Origin: Anisus vortex
Taxonomy: Eukaryota > Mollusca > Gastropoda > Planorbidae
NCBI GenBank assembly: GCA_949126835.1
Contig: OX421494.1
Span: forward strand, 434,001 to 498,000
Length of the DNA stretch: 64,000 nt
Reading direction: 5' to 3'
The notes beneath the pieces were generated by a model that made no database searches, was not told where the DNA came from, and saw nothing but the letters and a program-made list of their open reading frames with translations. Shown here one piece after another: positions 59,701 through 64,000 of this stretch (its first letter is position 1; every line of letters begins with the position of its first letter). Made by a program: the position numbers and the translations under genes.

Positions 59701-59785
59701 AAAGAATGACCACAATGTTTGACTCTTACGGATCAAATCTTGAGTCTATCAAGCTCATGGATGATAATACAACCTATACTCAAAG
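20671..59785 (+). CDS. IKBKB/CHUK: IKK-alpha/beta-type inhibitor of NF-kappa-B kinase (18 exons, 3' end beyond window)
   Basis: Cytosolic serine/threonine kinase that phosphorylates I-kappa-B and so releases NF-kappa-B. The spliced frame gives about 700 codons. The kinase domain (about 10-305) has glycine loop G17, G19, G22, catalytic Lys39, HRDLKPEN at 139-146, DLG at 163-165, activation-loop Ser174 and Ser178 in the IKK-type SxxxS spacing, and APE at 187-189. A ubiquitin-like domain spans about 311-395, then a helical scaffold/dimerisation domain to about 655. Conserved strings such as PENCCGL, DYWSFG and ENWLQLML-like EQWLQLML place it with animal IKK-alpha/beta. It shares features with both vertebrate paralogues, so it probably predates their split. 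Human family members have about 745-756 residues. The NEMO-binding C-terminus is not found before 64000. All junctions are GT-AG and in phase. Introns are packed with tandem arrays, some built from the splice sites themselves. Confidence 0.93.
20985..21585. repeat. 21-bp minisatellite in intron 1
   Basis: About 28 copies of a unit containing ACTGATTTAGTTTACACATA plus G. Variants include ACATGGACT and ATATGTGGACT. It ends 13 bases before the exon 2 acceptor. Each unit has a CATAG word, and reading from it in the exon 1 phase meets TAG again after six codons. Confidence 0.95.
21599..21814 (+). CDS. IKBKB/CHUK: IKK exon 2 (residues 31-102)
   Basis: Acceptor CACCAACAG/AAG, donor AAAG/GTGAGT, 72 codons in phase 0. 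Contains the catalytic lysine in NIAIKMCRH and the hinge region [13 protein letters not shown], both typical of IKK. Confidence 0.93.
22325..22438. mobile_element. hAT-like MITE, 114 bp
   Basis: Inverted ends CAGGGTTGTGGAGTC and GACTCCACAGCCCTG. Flanks AATGTTAT (22317-22324) and AATGTGAT (22439-22446) agree at 7 of 8 bases, fitting the 8-bp duplication of hAT elements. The interior is rich in GACTCC words. Lies in intron 2. Confidence 0.78.
23238..23399 (+). CDS. IKBKB/CHUK: IKK exon 3 (residues 103-156)
   Basis: Acceptor TTTTTTCCAG/GTT, donor AACAG/GGTAAG read as AGG/GTAAGT, phase 0. Encodes [12 protein letters not shown] and the catalytic loop [13 protein letters not shown]. Confidence 0.94.
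23815..24300 (-). pseudogene. decayed CR1-like LINE reverse transcriptase
   Basis: Read on the - strand in broken frames: [15 protein letters not shown], then after an interruption [20 protein letters not shown], then [11 protein letters not shown] and GVPQGPL. These are the ordered core motifs of a CR1-type reverse transcriptase. Multiple frameshifts and stops make it a dead fossil. Lies in intron 3. Confidence 0.65.
24424..25990. repeat. 37-bp to 32-bp minisatellite in intron 3
   Basis: About 46 units. The left part has units of about 37 bp with ATTAGCCCTGACTCCATGTG and CACTCAGTCAGGCAGTC. From about 25170 the units shorten to about 32 bp by losing the GCCCTG block, giving GCAGTTATTAGATTCCATGT. 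It is a clear succession from one unit type to another within one array. Confidence 0.93.
26280..26369 (+). CDS. IKBKB/CHUK: IKK exon 4 (residues 157-186)
   Basis: Acceptor TGTCCACAG/ATA, donor TTA/GTAGGT (a weaker donor), phase 0. Encodes the magnesium-binding DLG and the activation loop with Ser174 and Ser178 before YVGTMQYL. Confidence 0.92.
26620..26744 (+). CDS. IKBKB/CHUK: IKK exon 5 (residues 187-228)
   Basis: Acceptor CCATTTCAG/GCT, donor TG/GTAAGT. Ends after two bases of the Trp228 codon. Encodes [25 protein letters not shown] and PPVEW. Confidence 0.93.
27083..27827. other. candidate insertion at the left edge of the exon-6 array
   Basis: A lone, diverged array-like copy (GCGTTGTTTCCTGATAACAG) lies at 27063-27082. 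The array proper begins at 27828. The roughly 745 bp between is unlike the array, has a GACCTGCCAACCCTTCTG start and AGGCCTA-rich end, and no coding. I could not define terminal repeats. Confidence 0.35.
27828..29376. repeat. 39-bp minisatellite carrying the exon 6 acceptor junction
   Basis: About 40 copies of a 39-bp unit containing GTTGTTTCCTGTTACCTGAC then ATAATGCAGTTATACTT. The unit spans the equivalent of the exon 6 splice junction. Ten copies read TTACCAG/ACATAATGCAG and so keep an AG. Others read CCTGA or CCTGG. The last copy reads TTATCAG/GCATAATGCAGTT and is the real acceptor. Long frames on both strands result from the period being divisible by three. Confidence 0.95.
29377..29481 (+). 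CDS. IKBKB/CHUK: IKK exon 6 (residues 228-263)
   Basis: The acceptor TTATTATCAG/G is the last unit of the preceding array. G completes Trp228, then [16 protein letters not shown]. Donor TGCAA/GTAAGT, phase 2. It aligns with the WHSKVRQK-like segment of the kinase C-lobe in relatives. Confidence 0.9.
29655..29796 (+). CDS. IKBKB/CHUK: IKK exon 7 (residues 263-310)
   Basis: Acceptor TTTATTTCAG/G, donor AAG/GTGATT, phase 0. Encodes [20 protein letters not shown], the last kinase helices, and [13 protein letters not shown]. Confidence 0.92.
29836..30175. repeat. 42-bp minisatellite in intron 7
   Basis: Eight copies of a 42-bp unit with TTTCAATATTTGTGATTGAT and CTAATGAATGTTGCCATAAA. Starts about 40 bases after the exon 7 donor. 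It does not include the splice site. Confidence 0.94.
30290..30481 (+). CDS. IKBKB/CHUK: IKK exon 8 (residues 311-374), ubiquitin-like domain
   Basis: Acceptor CCTCTCTCAG/TTC, donor CCT/GTAAGT, 64 codons in phase 0. Encodes [16 protein letters not shown], a first ubiquitin-like strand pair, and the helix region [15 protein letters not shown]. Confidence 0.9.
30592..30885. repeat. 33-bp minisatellite in intron 8
   Basis: About nine copies of a 33-bp unit with TTGCCCTATATATGACCTGA and GTCTAGACTTGTA. Ends about 80 bases before exon 9. Confidence 0.94.
30965..31093 (+). CDS. IKBKB/CHUK: IKK exon 9 (residues 375-417)
   Basis: Acceptor TTGTTTCAG/AAC, donor AAA/GTAAAT, 43 codons in phase 0. Encodes [13 protein letters not shown], the end of the ubiquitin-like domain, and the linker to the scaffold helices. 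Confidence 0.88.
31094..31534. other. unique part of intron 9
   Basis: About 440 bp of ordinary AT-rich intron between the exon 9 donor and the first array of the intron. I see nothing coding in it. Confidence 0.6.
31535..33320. repeat. 26-bp minisatellite in intron 9
   Basis: About 68 copies of a 26-bp unit containing AGGTAGTGAACAGAGTAAAT then ATAACT. Almost no variation, apart from a few TAATTATAA units and one CAAGG. It runs directly into the related 26/20-bp array. Confidence 0.96.
33321..34728. repeat. mixed 26-bp and 20-bp minisatellite in intron 9
   Basis: Derived from the same ancestor as the preceding array: the core is AAGGTAGTGTAGAAAGTAAA plus ATGAAC (26 bp), mixed with a shorter AAGGTAGTGTAGAAAAGAAC form (20 bp) and a GATAAGAAC form. 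Units are interspersed in an irregular order. The Tyr/Leu-rich frames on the - strand are by-products. Confidence 0.94.
34729..35179. other. unique spacer between arrays in intron 9
   Basis: 450 bp. The part 34905-35100 is less AT-rich than its surroundings (GTGATTGGCTGGGATTTG, GTGGCTGGGCATTGTG) and may be an interspersed-repeat fragment of a kind I cannot name. No coding seen. Confidence 0.45.
35180..43240. repeat. 36-bp minisatellite, about 224 copies, intron 9
   Basis: An 8.06-kb array of a 36-bp unit made of TTTGCTAGTC, the near-palindrome ATGAATAAATTCAT and CTTCTGTTTAGA. I see only a handful of deviations: a 2-bp deletion near 38199, 3-bp deletions near 39350 and 39796, and single substitutions near 35213, 36830, 36969, 37582, 37717 and 37757. 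It ends 16 bases before the exon 10 acceptor. Frames of over 1,000 codons on both strands arise only because 36 is divisible by three. Confidence 0.98.
43257..43348 (+). CDS. IKBKB/CHUK: IKK exon 10 (residues 418-448)
   Basis: Acceptor TTTTCCTCTAG/GAA, donor GCACA/GTAAGT, phase 2 at the end. Encodes [20 protein letters not shown] and the RAAQ that matches the QRAA of relatives: the start of the scaffold helices. Confidence 0.9.
43395..45518 (+). mobile_element. L2-type LINE, 5'-truncated
   Basis: Begins about 50 bases after the exon 10 donor and carries the reverse transcriptase frame 43428-45242, then a 3' untranslated region with long T-runs and the end GCGCTATACAAATGTC followed by (ATT)n, the characteristic L2/CR1-type tail. 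The endonuclease half is missing, as is usual for 5'-truncated copies. Same strand as the host gene. Confidence 0.8.
43428..45242 (+). CDS. L2-like LINE reverse transcriptase, partial ORF2
   Basis: 604 codons with no stop. RT motifs in order: [18 protein letters not shown] (Asn160 onward), [32 protein letters not shown] (motif with catalytic Asp), [10 protein letters not shown] (from 289), [10 protein letters not shown] with the YADD box at 322-325, then [12 protein letters not shown], and a C-terminal [20 protein letters not shown] block seen in L2/Rex-type proteins. The apurinic-like endonuclease that should precede it is absent, so the first ATG is only the first Met of a truncated frame. 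The intact frame implies a fairly recent insertion or recent purifying selection in its source. It polymerises cDNA for its own family and has no role in the IKK gene. Confidence 0.85.
   Translation: MHLRNKIESADSSRVLFKITTEMLGGAGKPVLPCSIPPADLPDSFNQFFTDRIKKIREDLDNQTSLLHNDPVFQGSHLSEFHSISEASVKEIVSKMTKSSCELDPIPVSLFNDCINELIPSITTMMNASLASGIVPQSMKNALVKPLLKKPSLDPECLKNYRPVSNLPFLSKVLERIVLKQLLPHLEQHCLLEQFQSAYRKSHSTETALVRVVNDLLCTSDSGHVSILAMLDLSPAFDTLDHEILIDRLATTFGCSGCVLRWFRSYLSERTQSVAIDEFLSAPSTLKYGVPQGSVLGPVMFAMYVYPLGQVIKPFEISYHFYADDTQLYDHAVPLDAPRLAEKVSSAIANVYSWSGRNGLKMNEEKTEIIRIGTKRNLVKFTGSESITVINCQVPFVNKVKNLGVLLDPTLSFDQHISHMCRCLYLQLRRLGQIRPYLSTDSAKTLAVALILSRIDYCNSLLVGLPEDKIARLQRIQTSTARLVMRKSRRDSGTALLRSLHWLPVKARIEYKVALLCHQCIFNNEFPSYLKELITPYVPQRTLRSANSSLLEEHRFSLTTVGLRAFSVSGPKVWNLLPIQLRQTSSIDSFKKNLKTHYFNIYLN
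45693..45917 (-). CDS. possible antisense THAP-domain first exon or remnant
   Basis: The open frame contains [12 protein letters not shown], then [16 protein letters not shown], matching the first part of THAP zinc-finger domains (C-x2-4-C near the N-terminus, later a HxFP word). The domain is not completed: the frame runs into non-THAP residues after QQK and stops. A donor-like GT after CAACAAAAA could end an exon. Upstream on the same strand, CCGGAAGTAATACC and GCCATACTT resemble ETS- and YY1-type promoter words. It could be the first exon of a nested gene or a fragment of a THAP-bearing transposase. Weak call. Confidence 0.35.
   Translation of the reverse strand: MSFSSNLQFRTPKANVSSKMYKCCCVINCNNDAKTIDYCTNKHVKLHVFPDPVNDKQQKVVTSNYLILVALLYS
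46139..46240 (+). CDS. IKBKB/CHUK: IKK exon 11 (residues 448-482)
   Basis: Acceptor TGTTGCAG/A completes Gln448, donor ACAAG/GTTTGT. Encodes [18 protein letters not shown] and the KELFQT that matches the KLDFFKTS block of relatives. Confidence 0.88.
46348..47532. repeat. 29-bp minisatellite in intron 11
   Basis: About 41 copies of a 29-bp unit containing GGCACCTATACACAGTACAG then TAATCCATT. Variants GGCCCC, CAGCAATCC and CAGCATTCC are mixed. Includes one CACCCGATAC unit near 47135. Confidence 0.95.
47748..47788 (+). CDS. IKBKB/CHUK: IKK exon 12 (residues 482-496)
   Basis: A 41-bp micro-exon. Acceptor GTGTTTCAG/T completes Ser482, donor CACA/GTAAGT. Encodes [13 protein letters not shown], matching the IQIDLEKYSEQ block of relatives. 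Its short size is unusual, but phase and homology both fit. Confidence 0.88.
47865..48410 (-). pseudogene. LINE 5' end remnant with start of endonuclease
   Basis: On the - strand, after a GC-richer leader, the sequence encodes [20 protein letters not shown], the typical N-terminus of an apurinic-type LINE endonuclease as in RTE-like or craniofacial-protein-2-like elements. The homology stops at about 47865, so only the leader and the first endonuclease strand remain. Retaining the 5' end rather than the 3' end is unusual for a LINE and suggests later deletion. Lies in intron 12. Confidence 0.6.
48500..49300. repeat. 60-bp minisatellite carrying the exon 13 acceptor junction
   Basis: Thirteen copies of a 60-bp unit. 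Each has TGTTCTAGTCAGCTGTTTGA, ATGAATTGTATATTTCAG and ATGTTCCAAGAAGTCATG. The last of these words is the start of exon 13. AG positions run from 48558 to 49278 at exact 60-bp steps. Small variants are GACCAA, GACAAA and GATGAA. Confidence 0.96.
49279..49352 (+). CDS. IKBKB/CHUK: IKK exon 13 (residues 496-520)
   Basis: The acceptor TATATTTCAG/AT is the last copy in the array. Donor TTG/GTAAGT, phase 0. Encodes [20 protein letters not shown], matching the GITSDKLLLAWREMEQA block. This is a different frame from the open frame that runs through the array. Confidence 0.85.
49388..49632. repeat. 24-bp minisatellite in intron 13
   Basis: Ten copies of a 24-bp unit containing TATAGTCAAGTCATCAGAAA then TGTG. 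It begins 36 bases after the exon 13 donor. Confidence 0.95.
49765..52225. repeat. 22-bp minisatellite in intron 13, split by an hAT-like element
   Basis: Copies of a 22-bp unit containing CATGACACACAGATGTTAAA plus AC. Three lie at 49765-49827 and about 20 at 51765-52225, where the second half reads GTTCAAACC instead of GTTAAAACC. The element at 49828-51764 separates the two parts. Confidence 0.94.
49828..51764. mobile_element. hAT-like non-autonomous element, 1.9 kb
   Basis: Ends are inverted: CAGGGTTCCCGCGG at the left and GTGCAGGAACCCTG at the right. CACAGA lies on both sides. Since the host is a CACAGA-containing array, the true duplication length cannot be fixed. Both sub-termini are packed with CCTCCTGAAAT and CTCCTGAAAA words, a layout familiar from hAT elements with CAGGGTTCC ends. 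The 1.9-kb interior has C-runs and T-runs but no transposase frame. Confidence 0.75.
52226..52411. other. unique intron 13 spacer
   Basis: About 190 bp of ordinary intron between two arrays. It contains a TTTTTT-rich patch and no recognisable feature. Confidence 0.5.
52412..53030. repeat. 18-bp minisatellite in intron 13
   Basis: About 34 perfect or near-perfect copies of AGGAGAAACTTTGTTTTT. Each unit contains CTTTGTTTTTAG, which resembles a 3' splice site. In the exon 13 phase the next unit supplies an in-frame TAG. Confidence 0.96.
53079..54198. mobile_element. TIR element, 1.1 kb, 8-bp duplication
   Basis: Starts CACTGAACTATATATATATG and ends CATGTATATATAGCTCAGTG. The 8 bases TATGTATT flank it on both sides (53071-53078 and 54199-54206). 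About 100 bp match in inverted orientation at the two ends, including GGAGTGCTCAAGCAATTAAA and GAGAAAATGCGGACTTTTAA. The word CACTGAGCTATATA recurs at the inner edge of the left repeat. The 8-bp duplication suggests an hAT or P-like origin. No transposase seen. Confidence 0.75.
54272..54372 (+). CDS. IKBKB/CHUK: IKK exon 14 (residues 521-554)
   Basis: Acceptor CTTTTGTTAG/AGA, donor GAATT/GTGAGA. Encodes [20 protein letters not shown] and [14 protein letters not shown], matching the LVERMMALQTDIVDLQRSP block. The exon opens with AGAGAGAGAG, so several AG positions lie next to each other. Confidence 0.87.
54457..54506 (+). CDS. IKBKB/CHUK: IKK exon 15 (residues 554-571)
   Basis: 50-bp exon. 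Acceptor TTTTTTTTCAG/T, donor CAAG/GTATAT. Encodes [16 protein letters not shown], matching the EEQARELYRRL block of the scaffold helices. Confidence 0.85.
54640..54800. repeat. 11-bp microsatellite-like array in intron 15
   Basis: About 14 copies of TTAGAGATTTA, with two TTTTTAGAG variants and one TTCGAG. Confidence 0.93.
54801..55215. other. unique part of intron 15
   Basis: AT-rich intron with three TAGAAAATGTTAAA-type tandem words near 55012-55050 and no coding feature. Confidence 0.5.
55216..55321 (+). CDS. IKBKB/CHUK: IKK exon 16 (residues 571-606)
   Basis: Acceptor TATGTATAG/GC, donor TTAAG/GTACAC. Encodes [20 protein letters not shown] and [11 protein letters not shown], matching the long helix before the CKQK block in relatives. 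Confidence 0.87.
55492..55636 (+). CDS. IKBKB/CHUK: IKK exon 17 (residues 606-654)
   Basis: Acceptor TATTTTGTAG/C completes Ser606, donor AATCTT/GTAAGT, phase 0. Encodes [20 protein letters not shown] and [14 protein letters not shown], matching the ELLPKVE and KRQKELWNLLKIA blocks at the end of the scaffold domain. Confidence 0.9.
55637..55830. repeat. 38-44-bp array repeating the exon 17 donor junction
   Basis: Four extra copies of the exon 17 end and its donor lie downstream: GT positions at 55637, 55681, 55719, 55757 and 55795 (steps 44, 38, 38, 38). Each copy reads GGAAACTGTTAGCTCAT, two or three bases, then GTAAGTAGCT. The exon counterpart is GGAAACTCTTAGCTAATCTT. Confidence 0.9.
55878..59680. 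repeat. 48-bp minisatellite carrying the exon 18 acceptor junction
   Basis: 79 acceptor-bearing copies at 48-bp steps from 55894 to 59645. The total offset of 3,751 bases equals 78 units plus 8 inserted bases near 59170 and minus 1 base near 58591. The unit holds TTGTATTTCAG, then AATCGTTCTATTGTTGATGG TGCAGAA, the first nine codons of exon 18, then ATGTCTTAA. Variants are mostly single substitutions. Confidence 0.97.
59646..59785 (+). CDS. IKBKB/CHUK: IKK exon 18 (residues 655-701, last exon seen)
   Basis: The acceptor is the last array copy, TTGTATTTCAG/AAT. The donor is CAAAG/GTTTGT. Encodes [20 protein letters not shown] then [18 protein letters not shown], a Ser-rich linker that corresponds to the variable region before the NEMO-binding tail. 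Phase 2 at the end. No further exon was found before 64000. Confidence 0.82.
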
Positions 59786-60044
59786 GTTTGTTATATACTC
59801 AAAGGGCTGTTATATACTCAAAGGATTGTTATATACTCAAAGGTTTGTTATATACTCAAAGGGCTGTTATATACTCAAAGGGTTGTTATATACTCAAAGG
59901 TTTGTTATATACTCAAAGGGCTGTTAAATACTCAAAGGGTTGTTATATACTCAAAGGGCTGTTATATACTCAAAGGGTTGTTATATACTCAAAGGTTTGT
60001 TATATACTCAAAGGGCTGTTATATACTCAAAGGGTTGTTATATA
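59786..60044. repeat. 19-bp array repeating the exon 18 donor junction
   Basis: About 13 copies of a 19-bp unit, GTTTGTTATATACTCAAAG. The CTCAAAG end of each unit copies the end of exon 18, so the junction CAAAG/GTTTGT recurs in four copies. Other copies read GGCTGT, GGTTGT or GATTGT and lose the GT or weaken the donor. A last copy, GAAAGGTTTGTTATAT, lies beyond the inserted element at 61226-61241. Confidence 0.93.
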
Positions 60045-61222
60045 GGGGAGAGGGGGGTCACGTTGATACACATTTTACATTTATTTACATTAATTGCAAA
60101 CCATTACATTTAGAGTGGATATAAATACTTTTATTTGTTCCCCTGGGTATCCTGCTTCTTTTTATCTACAAATTTTATTCATTAGAATATATTTAAAATA
60201 AATATAGACTCTAGCTCTAAATGCAATGTAAAATAATTTGTATCATCTCGCCCCGTGCAGGGGCAAGATGATACTCACTATGAAGTAAGTTGATACATTG
60301 AATTAGATTTAATAATAACACTAATACAATGACAATTTAACAAAGTAAACAACCCAAAACTATTATTTTATTGTTTATTTTATTACTGAGAACAATTCTG
60401 GTCAATAAAGCTTCTATCGTAACCCCATGTTAAGGCTTTCTTTTACATCTTCGCACCATCTGAAATTACAATTAAAAATGACAATTAAAAAAAATTAATA
60501 TCCCTGGTAATTTAATACTTTTTAACTAAATTTCAAAATCACAATAATCGTAAAATAATATGATAAATAATAGTTAAATAGTAATGATTTAATTAAATCT
60601 TTTTATTAGATGCCTGTATAATGCCTAAGCATTAAAGTTAAACCCCTAAGCTAAGTTCTAAATAGGAATAACCCTAGCTAGACATTATAAAAAGTAAAGC
60701 AAAAATAAAGAAAATGATTTAAATGTAAGCTAAACTCAATGAACCTAACACTCTATTTTTGTAAAAAAAAATATTCTTCTATTTTTAAATGCTTTTCCAA
60801 AGGGGTAAATAGGTAATTGTATCAATGTGCCTCGAGTCGTCTGTATCAACTTGCTCCACTACACCACATTGCATTAATTCGACTACATTAAAAACAAGAC
60901 ACAAAATTTAAATTAAATAAAAGTATTCAGGAATCCCTATTTAACCTAAATAAAAAGATGATAAAATAAAAGTACTTACCGTGTCTGTGAAATCTCTTAC
61001 GTAATAGTAAGTAAGTAAGTCAATATTTTTCAAAAGTCGCTCAAATTTCAATTTTCCTCACAGTATTATCAATTTTGATACGAGCGAAGCCATTTTTATA
61101 TCGAAAGTAGGGGAAGTAAAAAGCTATTTCCCATACTAACTCTTCTGCGCATACGTAGTATAATAGCTGTAAAAAACAATTTGTATCAACCTGCACCTGC
61201 TTCAACCTGCCCCCATCTCCCC
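60045..61222. mobile_element. TIR element flanked by TA, 1.2 kb
   Basis: Inverted ends GGGGAGAGGGGGGTCACG and the reverse complement of CCTGCCCCCATCTCCCC, with sub-terminal GTTGATACA and TGTATCAAC words. TA on both sides. It sits inside the 19-bp array. An internal palindrome lies at 60240-60277: GTATCATCTCGCCCC and GGGGCAAGATGATAC around a short spacer. TA flanks fit a Tc1/mariner-like or related element. No transposase frame. Confidence 0.72.
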
Positions 61223-61241
61223 TACTGAAAGGTTTGTTATA

Positions 61242-61393
61242 TAAAATCTAAACCTGCTGTGATAAGAACTAGTCTAAAGAGTTTTAGTTTATTCAAATGT
61301 TTGCTAATGATGTTTGCAATTTAATCTTTGGCTACATTTAAACTTATGTTTTTTGTAATTAAGTTTTGTAATTTGTGTGTATTACTAAGTATT
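61242..61393. other. unique sequence
   Basis: 150 bp of AT-rich sequence between the TIR element and the last array. No exon with IKK C-terminal homology found. Confidence 0.5.
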
Positions 61394-64000
61394 ATAATTG
61401 ATTACTTCTAGTGAATTTTAGGGAGACTAAATGCCTTATAATTGATTACTTGTAATAAAGTTAATGGAGACTAAATGCCTTGAAATTGATTTCTTGTAAT
61501 AAAGTTAATGGAGACTAAATGCCTTATAATTGATTACTTGTAATAAAGTTAATGGAGACTAAATGCCTTATAATTGATTACTTCTAATGAAGTTAATGGA
61601 GACTAAATGCCTTATAATTGATTACTTGTAATGAAGTTAATGGAGACTAAATGCCTTATAATTGTTTACTTCTAATGAAGTTAATGGAGACTAAATGCCT
61701 TATAATGGTTTACTTCTAATGAAGTTAATGGAGACTAAATGCCTTATAATTGATTACTTGTAATGAAGTTAATGGAGACTAAATGACTTATAATTGATTA
61801 CTTGTAATGAAATTAATGGAGACTAAATGCCTTATAATTGATTACTTGTAATGAAGTTAATGGAGACTAAATGACTTATAATTGATTACTTGTAATGAAA
61901 TTAATGGAGACTAAATGCCTTATAATTGATTACTTGTAATGAAGTTAATGGAGACTAAATGACTTATAATTGATTACTTGTAATGAAATTAATGGAGACT
62001 AAATGCCTTATAATTGATTACTTGTAATGAAGTTAATGGAGACTAAATGACTTATAATTGATTACTTGTAATGAAATTAATGGAGACTAAATGCCTTATA
62101 ATTGATTACTTGTAATGAAGTTAATGGAGACTAAATGACTTATAATTGATTACTTGTAATGAAGTTAATGGAGACTAAATGACTTATAATTGATTACTTG
62201 TAATGAAATTAATGGAGACTAAATGCCTTATAATTGATTACTTGTAATGAAGTTAATGGAGACTAAATGACTTATAATTGATTACTTGTAATGAAATTAA
62301 TGGAGACTAAATGCCTTATAATTGATTACTTGTAATGAAGTTAATGGAGACTAAATGACTTATAATTGATTACTTGTAATGAAATTAATGGAGACTAAAT
62401 GCCTTATAATTGATTACTTGTAATGAAGTTAATGGAGACTAAATGACTTATAATTGATTACTTGTAATGAAATTAATGGAGACTAAATGCCTTATAATTG
62501 ATTACTTGTAATGAAGTTAATGGAGACTAAATGACTTATAATTGATTACTTGTAATGAAATTAATGGAGACTAAATGCCTTATAATTGATTACTTGTAAT
62601 GAAGTTAATGGAGACTAAATGACTTATAATTGATTACTTGTAATGAAATTAATGGAGACTAAATGCCTTATAATTGATTACTTGTAATGAAGTTAATGGA
62701 GACTAAATGACTTATAATTGATTACTTGTAATGAAGTTAATGGAGACTAAATGCCTTATAATTGATTACTTGTAATGAAGTTAATGGAGACTAAATGACT
62801 TATAATTGATTACTTGTAATGAAATTAATGGAGACTAAATGCCTTATAATTGATTACTTGTAATGAAGTTAATGGAGACTAAATGACTTATAATTGATTA
62901 CTTGTAATGAAGTTAATGGAGACTAAATGCCTTATAATTGATTACTTGTAATGAAGTTAATGGAGACTAAATGACTTATAATTGATTACTTGTAATGAAA
63001 TTAATGGAGACTAAATGCCTTATAATTGATTACTTGTAATGAAGTTAATGGAGACTAAATGACTTATAATTGATTACTTGTAATGAAGTTAATGGAGACT
63101 AAATGCCTTATAATTGATTACTTGTAATGAAGTTAATGGAGACTAAATGACTTATAATTGATTACTTGTAATGAAATTAATGGAGACTAAATGCCTTATA
63201 ATTGATTACTTGTAATGAAGTTAATGGAGACTAAATGACTTATAATTGATTACTTGTAATGAAGTTAATGGAGACTAAATGCCTTATAATTGATTACTTG
63301 TAATGAAGTTAATGGAGACTAAATGACTTATAATTGATTACTTGTAATGAAATTAATGGAGACTAAATGCCTTATAATTGATTACTTGTAATGAAGTTAA
63401 TGGAGACTAAATGACTTATAATTGATTACTTGTAATGAAGTTAATGGAGACTAAATGCCTTATAATTGATTACTTGTAATGAAGCTAATGGAGACTAAAT
63501 GACTTATAATTGATTACTTGTAATGAAATTAATGGAGACTAAATGCCTTATAATTGATTACTTGTAATGAAGTTAATGGAGACTAAATGACTTATAATTG
63601 ATTACTTGTAATGAAGTTAATGGAGACTAAATGCCTTATAATTGATTACTTGTAATGAAGTTAATGGAGACTAAATGACTTATAATTGATTACTTGTAAT
63701 GAAATTAATGGAGACTAAATGCCTTATAATTGATTACTTGTAATGAAGTTAATGGAGACTAAATGACTTATAATTGATTACTTGTAATGAAGTTAATGGA
63801 GACTAAATGCCTTATAATTGATTACTTGTAATGAAGTTAATGGAGACTAAATGACTTATAATTGATTACTTGTAATGAAGTTAATGGAGACTAAATGCCT
63901 TATAATTGATTACTTGTAATGAAGTTAATGGAGACTAAATGACTTATAATTGATTACTTGTAATGAAATTAATGGAGACTAAATGCCTTATAATTGATTA
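61394..64000. repeat. 44-bp minisatellite with 88-bp higher-order dimers, runs off the window
   Basis: About 59 copies of a 44-bp unit with TAATTGATTACTTGTAATGA and TTAATGGAGACTAAATG. From about 61750 the units alternate between an A type (GAAGTT...ATGACTTA) and a B type (GAAATT...ATGCCTTA), forming an 88-bp dimer. In places a four-unit pattern appears. The first units are more variable, and the array is not finished at 64000. Confidence 0.96.

Noticed and set aside
55745..59702. Long frames in the 48-bp array, such as an 839-codon + frame.
   Set aside because: They are in a different frame from exon 18 or antisense. The IKK frame itself has a TAA in every unit.

Overview
This is a repeat-rich animal genomic window dominated by one spliced gene, an IKK-alpha/beta-type inhibitor of NF-kappa-B kinase on the + strand. 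I placed 18 coding exons from 20671 to 59785. All have GT donors and AG acceptors, and all join in phase to about 700 codons: kinase domain, ubiquitin-like domain and a long helical scaffold domain. The C-terminal NEMO-binding end is not seen and probably lies beyond 64000. Invertebrate-type splice sites, L2-like and CR1-like LINEs, a SCAN-like gag LTR element, hAT-like and MULE-like elements and many AGGCCTA-type intron words suggest a marine invertebrate, perhaps a deuterostome. That placement is weak inference.

Layout. 1-20670 is gene-poor: SINE tails, a G-rich minisatellite (693-1436), a 17-bp minisatellite (2943-3567), a MULE-like foldback element carrying a tRNA-like unit (3625-4328), a LINE RNase H remnant (6112-7009), and a 20-bp satellite (7008-16850) split by a 6.3-kb LTR retrotransposon with identical-looking LTRs (9576-15912). 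20671-59785 is the IKK gene; most of its length is intronic tandem arrays with unit lengths from 11 to 82 bp, including an 8-kb array of about 224 near-identical 36-bp units in intron 9. 59786-64000 holds a donor-site array, a TIR element and a 44/88-bp array that runs off the window. By my estimate about half of the window is tandem repeat.

The most unusual observation is that several arrays are built from the gene's own splice junctions. The repeat unit before exon 18 contains the 3' splice site and the first codons of the exon, giving 79 acceptors in a row. The unit before exon 13 gives 13 acceptors, and the unit before exon 6 carries about ten AG-bearing junction copies. The donors of exons 17 and 18 are also repeated downstream. 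In each acceptor array I read, an upstream copy would bring an immediate in-frame stop, so only the last copy keeps the reading frame. The arrays next to acceptors all have periods divisible by three (21, 39, 36, 60, 48). The very long open frames on both strands of these arrays are artefacts of that periodicity and are not annotated as genes.

Mobile elements have landed inside arrays repeatedly: the LTR element in the 20-bp satellite, an hAT-like element in the 22-bp array, a TA-flanked element in the 19-bp donor array, and probably an insertion in the exon-6 array. An L2-type LINE with a 604-codon open frame and a possible antisense THAP-domain exon sit in intron 10.
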